A DNA stretch of 64,000 nucleotides from Zizania palustris (lineage: Eukaryota; Streptophyta; Magnoliopsida; Poales; Poaceae). A program made the position numbers and the translations under genes. Positions 11,397 to 19,664 of this stretch are shown one piece after another (the first letter of the stretch is position 1; each line of letters begins with the position of its first letter). The notes below the pieces were generated by a model that did no database searches, was not told the origin of the DNA, and saw only the letters and a list, made by a program, of their open reading frames with translations. Location: the NCBI GenBank assembly GCA_019279435.1, contig JAAALK010000286.1:25687931-25751930 (forward strand), in the 5' to 3' direction.

Positions 11397-12679
11397 CCCC
11401 CCTGCCTCCGCCGCGTTCGACCCCCACGCTCAATCGCCACGAGAACGAACAGAGCGCCCCTCCTTCGCTTTTGAGCATTTTCCCCCTGCTTCGCCTCCGG
11501 CCGCCCTTCGCCGTCGCCTCGGACCACCCCGGCCCTCGCCTCCGCCACCGTCGTGACCGCCAGGACGTCCCCTACCTCGGCCACGTCCCCGCCGGTCAAG
11601 GAGATCGCCGGAACCCCATCGCCGACGAGGAGCCCGAAGTGCTTCGCCGTCTACCCTCGCCGCCGACCACTTCCCGTCGACCCCTCGTCTCGCCTAAGGT
11701 ACCATCATGACCGCCGTAGTGTCCTCTTTCCATTTCTAGGCTTAGCTAGGACCGCCGTCGCTCGCCGTGGCCGTTGGCCCGCTCGCCGTCGTCGGAGAAG
11801 ACGACCGGCACGGGTCGAGTACCCGTGCCGTGTCGGATCTGATCCCGGCCGTGCGATCGCGATCGGACGACGCGCGTGAGTACACGTACGCGATCTAATC
11901 CGCACCGTCGGATCTGGTCAAAGCGGTATGTTTTAATCTCGCGCGTTGGTTTTCATTTAAACCCGCCGGGCGATCTCGTGCGTCCACGTGGTACCCCTTC
12001 GCACGTTTTAATCCTGGCCGTCCGTAGCGACTTAACCCTCCCGCCTCGCGCCTGGCCACCGGATCTAGATCCGACGGTCCAGATCGACCCGGCGCACGCG
12101 CACAGTGCGCGGGTTCACCGTGGGCCTGGCTCACCGTGGACCCGAGAGGTTTAAAATTTGAAAATAAATTCCAGAAATGCTTTTAAACTTGTAAAATTCA
12201 TATCTAATGCATTTGAACTCTAAAAATTGCCATTCCAATTTTAGAAAATTCATAAAATTATTCTCTACATGTTTATGCAATAAAAACAGTAGGTTTATTT
12301 GGACATTTTCATGTTTATTTAAATAAGTATTCAAATGCCCTTAGGATTTAAATGTGAATTTCAATATTTAAATCCCAGAGAAATTGTATAATTGTCCTTT
12401 ACTGTTAAAACACTAAAGCCACTAGGTTTCCTATAAATCAATTGAACTAAATTGGTTAGAAAACCCAATGTAGAGTTATGCCCACTTAAATACTCTTTTA
12501 TGAAAAACAATGATTTATTTAGATTCACTTTAAATTAATGGAGGAATAAATTTCAGAACTTTAATATCTGAATTTATTTTATTTTTAATCCAACCAACCT
12601 TAACTTATATGATTGCAATGTAATGTTATATGGTTTGATTGAATGTGGTACTCTTTTTATTTGACTTTATATTAAAAAG

Positions 12680-13829
12680 ACTACGACGTCGCCGAGGAGC
12701 CGGAGTACTTCCCGGAAGTTCCTCCCTCCCCATTCGCTGAACAAGGCAAGTCACCAAACCAATCTTTTGAGCATATTGAACCCATGTTTGATTAAACTAT
12801 CGTTAAAACACATAGGTTATATATGCATTAGTCAAATGAACCCTTACAATATATTTATTTAGGATCCCCCGACCTTGATGTGCAACCCAAGCCATGCTCT
12901 CTAGCCTAAACTCCTTGTCACCATATGATATATGTTATTAGCTAGTGTCCAATGTATCGACACGATCGCTATAGGATAAAAATGAGTCGTAGTACTTGGT
13001 TCTACTATATGATCCCCATGGTTTCTTATCTATGGAATTCTGTCGGTGTTGGAGTTATGGTTGTGAGTGAATGCATGGTGGGTTCCGGGTGCAAGCTAGG
13101 ACATTGGTCGGTAGCACCCGGGGCACTATAAGGACCGGTCTGAGGGATCCGTTGCAATACACTTCCGTACTAACCACAAGTCTAGTGGGTAAGTCCTAAC
13201 TAAGGTATGGGTTGTTCCAAACCGAGGCCACCACTTGGAGATGGGTCAAGTTGCACCTGCGGGTGACTTGTACCAATGTGGCGCAAAAGGGGGTGCGACG
13301 TTAGCCGGGATACGGCCCGGCGCGCCGGCGAAACCTAGAGCGGGTGGTTATCGCTTGGAGCATCTCATATTGAGGTTTTGGCACGAGTTCCCGTGAAATG
13401 GGTCATCTCGTTGGGATGAGTGCGTGCCTTGTGGGTACAGTAGTACATCTCTGATCAGAGTCATAAATCTTTTCGAAAAGCCGAGCCCACGGTCAAGGGC
13501 GGGTTGCGTAACATCCCACAGTTAGTCTACTTTGAAAATGTATGTGCATGTTGGATTGTCATGTAAGGACTGTTGTGCGAGGAGGTAAAACGTACTCCTC
13601 GAGTTAGTGGATGTTGTTGATGTTCATGTCTACTTTTCCGCATAATTAAAATGTGATTACATTAAATGCAATAACTGTAAATGTACTTTTCCGCACTTTG
13701 AGCCATTACCCTTCCTTGTTTATTACCTTGCATTATTATTTGCATTTGCGGTGGCTTGTTGAGTACTTTTTGTACTCATACCCGTTGGACCCCACAGAGG
13801 ATACCTACTATGAAGACGGTCTGGAGTAG
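12680..13829 (+). other. Candidate spliced acidic ORF inside the G1 LTR (two exons)
   Basis: Exon a, 12680-12745 (66 nt), reads TAC...CAA in a frame rich in Glu, Pro and Tyr (EEPEYFPEVPPSPFAEQ). It is preceded by AG and followed by GCAAGT, a typical GC-type donor after CAAG. Exon b, 13798-13829, follows CCCACAG and reads EDTYYEDGLE then TAG. The phase (last base G of exon a plus AG of exon b gives Glu) is correct. The same arrangement, exon length and phase occur in G2; G3 has the same 66-nt exon with lesions. Exon a needs one base from an upstream exon (G would give Asp). I could not identify that exon, so no start codon is assigned. Function unknown. Confidence 0.45.
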
Positions 13830-14050
13830 CGACCCAGTCGAGAAGAAAGATCCTGAAGAAGGAGTTCGTCATGCCGTTTTCTAAAATATTTTATTTGCTG
13901 CTTTTACTAAAGACAATGATGTAATAATTATGGTCTGCGTGCCATGAATACTGTATGATGTACGTATGTCGCATGATGAACCTCTTGGATTATTGTTTTT
14001 CTTATGAAATTCAATAATGTCTCGATTTGATAAATCGGGGCGTGACAAGA

Positions 14051-14063
14051 TGGTATCAGAGCC
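14051..14063 (+). other. Primer binding site of G1
   Basis: TGGTATCAGAGCC, three bases after the LTR end; complementary to the 3' end of Met tRNA. Identical in G2 (40999-41011). Confidence 0.92.
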
Positions 14064-14185
14064 GACTTGACTGTAGGAAGCCAAACAGACCCGCCTAGCC
14101 ACGGACCATAGGAAATTATTTCTCAAAAATCTAATTTACAAATTTTGTTCCTCTCCTCACTTTTATTCAACTTGCTGTTTTGTAG

Positions 14186-14968
14186 ATGCCAGTCTACCGG
14201 GTTCAAAGCTTCTGCCGACACTTTGAGGGCTTCGTCAGGGAACTCCGGATGATGCTCACATTTCTCGGGTTCCTCTTCGAACCCGAATTCCAAGGGATCT
14301 ACTTGGAGGAATTCGCCGGGCCTTGCGACGTCTCCCTCACCGTCCACGGCTCCGGAGAGCATCTGCCACCCTACTCTACGGCACTTGGAGGCCCGACCTT
14401 CGACGTCGCGTGCCAACGAGTCGCCCTCCAGGCCCTCATGGAGCTGAGGATGATCTACGACGATCGTCTTCAGAACACATCCTTCCGGCTTGTGCCGAAG
14501 CGTACTCCCGGCGCCCACCGCAGTATCTACCACGGAGTTCACTCCGTGCGTGATCCAGCCATGGCCCGGCAATCACGTCTTCTACAGGCTATGGATGATC
14601 TCCATACTGAGGCGGTGCTCGACGCCGACGAGCACCATGAGGCGGTCGAGTTTCTTCGTGAAGAAACGAAGAACTTGATCCAGCAGAACGGCGAGCTGCA
14701 GCGCAAAATCATGCAGCTGCAGAAGGACATCGCTGAGATGGTCCCTCTCCTTCCGAGGAAGAGGAAGCCCATCCGTGAGCCCGTACCTCGCCCCAAGCGG
14801 ATCCCACCTCACCCCTCCACCGCCGGACCATCTACCGCCAGCGTCCCTGCACCACGCCCCGGCCTCGTCTCCGACCCTATCATCGAGAACTTTCTCGAGC
14901 CCACCGTCCCTTCGGAGCCGCGCACTCGTGGTTCCGAGAGCACGGAGACTGCCTCCGGTGGCGAGTAG
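14186..14968 (+). CDS. ORF0 of G1: retrotransposon protein of unknown function
   Basis: A 260-aa ORF between PBS and gag, closed by TAG and separated from the gag ATG by 186 nt with several stops, so it is not a readthrough product. The ATG follows TTTTGTAG, which resembles a 3' splice site; G2 has the same. Visible parts: an N-terminal globular segment with FVRELRMMLTFLGF (about residues 17-30), a highly conserved GGPTF...VALQALMELRMIYD block (about 69-92), a predicted coiled coil (about 145-190), a basic nuclear-signal-like stretch (PRKRKPIREPVPRPKR) and a Pro/Ser-rich tail. The G2 homologue keeps the first two blocks almost residue for residue despite divergence elsewhere, so it is very likely translated. 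Extra ORFs upstream of gag are recalled for rice gypsy elements, but I know no function. It is not gag, and no enzyme motif is seen. Confidence 0.85.
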   Translation: MPVYRVQSFCRHFEGFVRELRMMLTFLGFLFEPEFQGIYLEEFAGPCDVSLTVHGSGEHLPPYSTALGGPTFDVACQRVALQALMELRMIYDDRLQNTSFRLVPKRTPGAHRSIYHGVHSVRDPAMARQSRLLQAMDDLHTEAVLDADEHHEAVEFLREETKNLIQQNGELQRKIMQLQKDIAEMVPLLPRKRKPIREPVPRPKRIPPHPSTAGPSTASVPAPRPGLVSDPIIENFLEPTVPSEPRTRGSESTETASGGE

Positions 14969-15154
14969 GCGTAGGAGTCGCTAGTTTAAAAAATAAAAAT
15001 TCGTATGTGGTGCTACCCATGACGAGTGTGTCTTGGGTAGAATAAAAACTTGATTGTAATGAACATTTTACCACTGAAATTATTTATGAGATGGAGCTAT
15101 TATCGTACATTGTTTTGTCAATTCGTTTGTCTTATGACTATGCATATTCAGAAG

Positions 15155-18100
15155 ATGGCCGACCACCAGAACACCGGCTCCAACAACGGAGCAGGAGGGA
15201 GCCGAGATGCACCTGAGGGAGTTGTACCTCACTGGGGTGCGACAGGCCCACGTCAGTCTGGGTCGCCTTCCGCCAACCACCCCACCTTGGCGGAAATGAT
15301 GGCAAACCAGAATCACCTGATCACCGCCCTCCTCACCCAAATGCAGCACCAACAGGCTCAGTTGGACCGTCTGCAGAATGGGGAGCCCGCCCCTCGCGCA
15401 CCAGCACCCGCGGCCGCTCCGCAACTCTCCGAGTTCTTGCGTGTGCGCCCGCCCGTCTTCTCGAGCACGACCAACCCGATGGAGGCCGGAGATTGGCTCC
15501 GCACCATCGAGAAGAAGCTCGACCTCCTCCCCTGCACAGACCGGGAGCGAGTGGCCTTCGCCACTCATCAACTCCAGGGTCCCGCCGCTGAATGGTGGGA
15601 CAACTACCGTGCGTCCCAGCCGGAGGGCCACATGGTGACTTGGGCGGAGTTCACCATCGCCTTCCGCGCCGCCCACGTCCCCGCCGGTGTCATCGCGGTC
15701 AAACAGCAGGAGTTCCGCGACCTGCAGCAGGGCAACAGGACTGTCATGGAGTACCTCCATGAGTTCAACCGCCTCGCACGCTACGCACCGGAGGAAGTGC
15801 GCACCGACGCCCTCCGCCAAGCCAAGTTCCTCAGGGGACTTAAGGATGAGCTGTCCATCCAGCTCGTCGCCGCCGACTTCGCCGATTTCCAGCGGCTGGT
15901 CAACAAAGCGCTCATCCAAGAGACTGAGCAGAACAAGCTGGACCTCAAGAAGAGGAAGATGATCGCCTTCAAGCACCAGCAGGCGAACACTCAGAGGCCC
16001 CGCTTCGTCCCTCCGCCACCAGCGCCCGCCTACCATCCTCGGCCCGCCTACAGGCCACCTCATGCAGCCGGTGGATCCAACGCCGGGCATCCTCGCCCCG
16101 CTCCACCAGCTCCGGCCACTCAGCCCGCACCGGCCGCCAAAGCCCCGATCTTGAGGGATCGCCAAGGAAGGCCGGTCGTCTGCTTCAACTGCCGCAAGGA
16201 GGGGCACTACTCCCACCAGTGTCCCCACCCCAAACGGCCCCAAGGCGCGGCGCCCAACCAGGCGGTGCGAGCCCGCGTAAACCACGTCAACGCGGAGGAA
16301 GCTCAGGAGGCGCCAGAAGTCGTGCTCGGTACGTTTACTGTGAATTCCGTACCGGCCTTGATATTGTTTGACTCTGGAGCGACACACTCCTTCGTCTCCA
16401 AGGATTTCGTAAAATCACATGGACTGGACGTACTTCCGCTACCCACACCCATGGTTATTACTACTCCCGGCAACAAGACCTTAGCCCGCTTATATAGCCC
16501 TAAGGTTCAAATTGAGATCCTAGGAGTATTGTTTCGAGCCGAGCCAGTTCTCATCCAATGCACCGGGCTTGATTTCATCCTAGGGATGGATTGGTTGATG
16601 AAGCATAAAGGTGTGATCAACTGTGCCAACAAATCCGTCACGGTGACCAACCCAGAAGGCGAAGTCGTTACCTTTCGTATGACCAGTCGCAAGCCGCTCA
16701 GTGCGTCCCTTCACTCTTTGGCCCTTGAAGAAGTACCCATAGTCAAGGAGTTCGCGGACGTCTTTCCTGAAGATCTACCGGGAATGCCTCCCAAGCGAGA
16801 CATCGAATTCAGGATCGAGCTTGTCCCCGGCACCACTCCAATTTCCAAGCGCCCATACCGGATGGCCGCCAATGAACTAGCTGAGGTCAAAGCCAATATT
16901 GAAGACCTAGAGCAGAAAGGGTACATCCGACCAAGTACCTCACCCTGGGGTGCACCGGTCATATTTGCCATGAAGAAAGACAAGACCAAGAGGATGTGCG
17001 TGGACTATAGAGCCTTGAACGACGTAACCATCAAGAACAAATACCCATTGCCTCGGATCGACGACCTGTTCGATCAGCTGAAAGGATCCTCGGTGTTTTC
17101 CAAGATCGACCTCAGGTCAGGTTATCACCAGTTAAGGATCAGGGAGGAAGATATACCCAAGACTGCTTTCACCTCCCGCTATGGACTCTACGAGTACACT
17201 GTGATGTCGTTCGGACTCACGAATGCCCCGGCCTTCTTCATGAACATGATGAACAATGTATTCATGGAGTTCTTGGACAAGTTCATCGTGGTATTCATCG
17301 ACGATATCCTCGTTTACTCCAAGACCAAGGAGGAACACGAGACTCACCTCCGTCTGACCCTCGGAAAGCTAAGGGAGCAGCAACTGTACGCCAAATACAG
17401 CAAATGCGAATTTTGGTCGTCTGAGGTGAAGTTCCTCGGCCATGTCATATCTGCCGGAGGAATAGCAGTGGACCCAACCACCGTTGAAGCGGTAACCAAC
17501 TGGCTACAGCCAACGACCGTGACCGAGATCCGGAGTTTTCTCGGATTGGCCGGATACTACCGCCGGTTCATCGAGAATTTTTCCAAGATCGCCAAGCCTA
17601 TGACCAGACTTCTGCAGAAAGAGGTGAAGTTTGACTGGACCCCCGACTGCGAAGAGAGCTTCCAGACTCTCAAGAAGAAGCTCGTGTCAGCCCCCATTCT
17701 GACTCTGCCAGACATCCGGAAAGACTTTCACGTCTACTGCGATGCCTCTCGTCAAGGATTGGGATGCGTCTTAATGCAAGAAGGGAAGGTGATATCCTAC
17801 GCCTCCCGGCAGTTGAGACCACATGAGCTGAACTACCCAACTCACGACCTGGAACTAGCAGCCGTGGTTCATGCCTTGAAGATATGGAGACATTACCTTG
17901 TGGGAAATCGGTGTGAGGTCTTCACCGACCACAAGAGCCTCAAGTACATATTCACCCAACCAGATCTGAACCTCAGGCAAAGGAGATGGTTGGAACTGAT
18001 CAAGGATTACGACTTGGGCATCCATTATCATCCGGGCAAAGCAAACGTGGTGGCAGACGCCCTTAGTCGAAAAGGGTACTGCAATGCCATCATGATTCAA

Positions 18101-19621
18101 GACCAGGCTCCTCTACTTTATAAAGAGATGGAAAGGCTAAACCTAGGGATCACCACCCGAGAATACCTCGCTGCCTTGGAGTCTCGGCCTGTCTTAATAG
18201 ACCAGATCCGAGAGAAGCAGAAGGAAGACCCGGACATCCTGGAGATCCAGCAGAACATGAGGAAGGGTAAAGCCCCCGGATTCTCCGAGGATGAACATGG
18301 TACCATTTGGTTCGGAAGCCGAGTATGCGTACCCGACCTACCTGAGTTGAAGACTCTCATCCTTCAGGAAGCCCATGATACTCTATACTCCATTCACCCC
18401 GGGAGTACAAAGATGTACCAAGACCTGAAGGAAAAATATTGGTGGGTCAGTATGAAGAGAGAGATAGCTGAGTATGTGGCCAAGTGCGACACATGCCGGC
18501 GAGTCAAGGCAGAGCATCAGAGACCTGCCGGACTCCTTCAACCTCTCAAAGTCCCTGAATGGAAGTGGGAAGAGATAGGAATGGACTTCATCACGGGACT
18601 GCCCAGGACCCAAGCTGGTCATGATTCTATCTGGGTGATCGTTGATCGACTCACCAAGGTAGCTCACTTCGTTCCGGTCAAGACAACTTACACCGTCGCC
18701 AAGTTGGCTGAGTTGTATATGACCCGGATCGTGTGCCTCCACGGAGTTCCCAAGAAGATTGTATCTGACCGCGGGAGTCAGTTTACCTCCAAGTTTTGGA
18801 AGAACCTTCAAGAGGAACTCGGCACCCGGCTGAACTTTAGCACCGCCTATCATCCACAGACCGACGGTCAGACCGAAAGGGTCAACCAGATATTGGAGGA
18901 TATGCTTAGAGCTTGTGCTCTAGACTTTGGCGGAATGTGGGACAAGAACTTACCTTATGCAGAGTTCTCCTACAACAACAGCTATCAAGCCAGCCTGCAA
19001 ATGTCCCCGTTCGAAGCACTCTATGGGCGTAAGTGCAGAACGCCGTTGCTCTGGGATCAAACCGGAGAGTCACAACTGTTTGGGACAGATTTATTGAGAG
19101 AAGCCGAAGAGAAAGTTAAGATCATAAGAGACCGACTGAAGGCAGCCCAATCCAGACAAAAGAGCTACGCCGATAACCGTCGAAGAGATCTAGCCTTTGA
19201 GGAGGGCGATTATGTCTACCTCCGAGTCACTCCCCTCCGTGGCACTCAAAGGTTCAACATGAAGGGCAAACTAGCACCCCGCTACGTCGGACCTTTCCAG
19301 ATCCTCCATCGACAAGGAGAAGTGGCATATCAACTTGAACTGCCTCCATCCTTGGCAGGCGTTCATGATGTGTTCCATGTCTCGCAGCTAAAGAAGTGTC
19401 TCCGTGCGCCCACCGAGCAAGCCGACCTTCAGCAGCTTAATGTCCAAGAAGACTTGACCTACATAGAGAGGCCCGTCAAGATCTTGGAAACTAAGGAGAG
19501 AGTAACCAGAAGTCGCGTCGTCCGCTTCTGCAAAGTCCAATGGAACAACCATCCCGCCGAAGAAGCCACTTGGGAAAAAGAAGACGAGCTGAAAGCCCAA
19601 TACCCCGAGCTATTCGAGTAG
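15155..19621 (+). CDS. gag-pol: G1 gag-pol polyprotein with chromodomain, intact
   Basis: One 1,488-aa frame encoding capsid and replication enzymes. The start at 15155 (GAAGATGG) is chosen because it aligns with the G2 start; upstream codons in frame look non-coding. Domains with residues: Retrotrans_gag (about 90-250, with EWWDNY), zinc knuckle CFNCRKEGHYSHQC (343-356), aspartic protease LFDSGATHS (Asp406), RT with CVDYRAL (615) and FIDDILVYS (Asp716, Asp717), RNase H HVYCDASRQG (Asp863), integrase HHCC finger (His1074 to Cys1111/Cys1114), integrase triad Asp1144, Asp1205, Glu1241 (35 residues between the last two), and a C-terminal chromodomain (about 1435-1488). PR-RT-RH-IN order defines Ty3/gypsy; the chromodomain suggests targeting to chromatin. 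No gag/pol frameshift is present. No stop or missing catalytic residue was found. Confidence 0.97.
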   Translation: MADHQNTGSNNGAGGSRDAPEGVVPHWGATGPRQSGSPSANHPTLAEMMANQNHLITALLTQMQHQQAQLDRLQNGEPAPRAPAPAAAPQLSEFLRVRPPVFSSTTNPMEAGDWLRTIEKKLDLLPCTDRERVAFATHQLQGPAAEWWDNYRASQPEGHMVTWAEFTIAFRAAHVPAGVIAVKQQEFRDLQQGNRTVMEYLHEFNRLARYAPEEVRTDALRQAKFLRGLKDELSIQLVAADFADFQRLVNKALIQETEQNKLDLKKRKMIAFKHQQANTQRPRFVPPPPAPAYHPRPAYRPPHAAGGSNAGHPRPAPPAPATQPAPAAKAPILRDRQGRPVVCFNCRKEGHYSHQCPHPKRPQGAAPNQAVRARVNHVNAEEAQEAPEVVLGTFTVNSVPALILFDSGATHSFVSKDFVKSHGLDVLPLPTPMVITTPGNKTLARLYSPKVQIEILGVLFRAEPVLIQCTGLDFILGMDWLMKHKGVINCANKSVTVTNPEGEVVTFRMTSRKPLSASLHSLALEEVPIVKEFADVFPEDLPGMPPKRDIEFRIELVPGTTPISKRPYRMAANELAEVKANIEDLEQKGYIRPSTSPWGAPVIFAMKKDKTKRMCVDYRALNDVTIKNKYPLPRIDDLFDQLKGSSVFSKIDLRSGYHQLRIREEDIPKTAFTSRYGLYEYTVMSFGLTNAPAFFMNMMNNVFMEFLDKFIVVFIDDILVYSKTKEEHETHLRLTLGKLREQQLYAKYSKCEFWSSEVKFLGHVISAGGIAVDPTTVEAVTNWLQPTTVTEIRSFLGLAGYYRRFIENFSKIAKPMTRLLQKEVKFDWTPDCEESFQTLKKKLVSAPILTLPDIRKDFHVYCDASRQGLGCVLMQEGKVISYASRQLRPHELNYPTHDLELAAVVHALKIWRHYLVGNRCEVFTDHKSLKYIFTQPDLNLRQRRWLELIKDYDLGIHYHPGKANVVADALSRKGYCNAIMIQDQAPLLYKEMERLNLGITTREYLAALESRPVLIDQIREKQKEDPDILEIQQNMRKGKAPGFSEDEHGTIWFGSRVCVPDLPELKTLILQEAHDTLYSIHPGSTKMYQDLKEKYWWVSMKREIAEYVAKCDTCRRVKAEHQRPAGLLQPLKVPEWKWEEIGMDFITGLPRTQAGHDSIWVIVDRLTKVAHFVPVKTTYTVAKLAELYMTRIVCLHGVPKKIVSDRGSQFTSKFWKNLQEELGTRLNFSTAYHPQTDGQTERVNQILEDMLRACALDFGGMWDKNLPYAEFSYNNSYQASLQMSPFEALYGRKCRTPLLWDQTGESQLFGTDLLREAEEKVKIIRDRLKAAQSRQKSYADNRRRDLAFEEGDYVYLRVTPLRGTQRFNMKGKLAPRYVGPFQILHRQGEVAYQLELPPSLAGVHDVFHVSQLKKCLRAPTEQADLQQLNVQEDLTYIERPVKILETKERVTRSRVVRFCKVQWNNHPAEEATWEKEDELKAQYPELFE

Positions 19622-19627
19622 CGTTCC

Positions 19628-19662
19628 AATCTCGAGGACGAGATTCTTGTAAGGGGGATAGG
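19628..19662 (+). promoter_or_regulatory. Hairpin plus polypurine tract of G1
   Basis: AATCTCG (19628-19634), loop AGGA, CGAGATT (19639-19645), then AAGGGGGATAGG (about 19651-19662) immediately before the 3' LTR. The purine tract primes plus-strand DNA synthesis. G2 and G3 share the hairpin and the tract. Confidence 0.8.
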
Positions 19663-19664
19663 TT

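Larger units (their letters stand above)
10620..14047 (+). repeat. Gypsy G1 5' LTR (3,428 bp)
   Basis: Starts TGTAACACCTC and ends GGGGCGTGACA. A TATA-like box (TATTTAA, 11390-11396) precedes a GC-rich leader, so most of the LTR would be transcribed R/U5. It contains a candidate spliced acidic ORF (12680-12745 and 13798-13829), an 8-bp-stem hairpin (13085-13121) and two adjacent 12-bp palindromes (13449-13480), all shared with the LTRs of G2 and G3. Confidence 0.97.

Noticed and set aside
11393..11905. Several Arg/Pro-rich frames in the GC-rich LTR leader (also at 20438-20950 and 38457-38903)
   Set aside because: Low-complexity composition gives long frames by chance. Some similarity between G1 and G2 exists in one frame, but stops interrupt it and no start fits the downstream acidic exons, so I do not call a gene.
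15080..16387. A 435-codon minus-strand open frame opposite G1 gag
   Set aside because: It mirrors a strongly coding, GC-rich gag frame; no family resemblance and no independent signal. A shadow.
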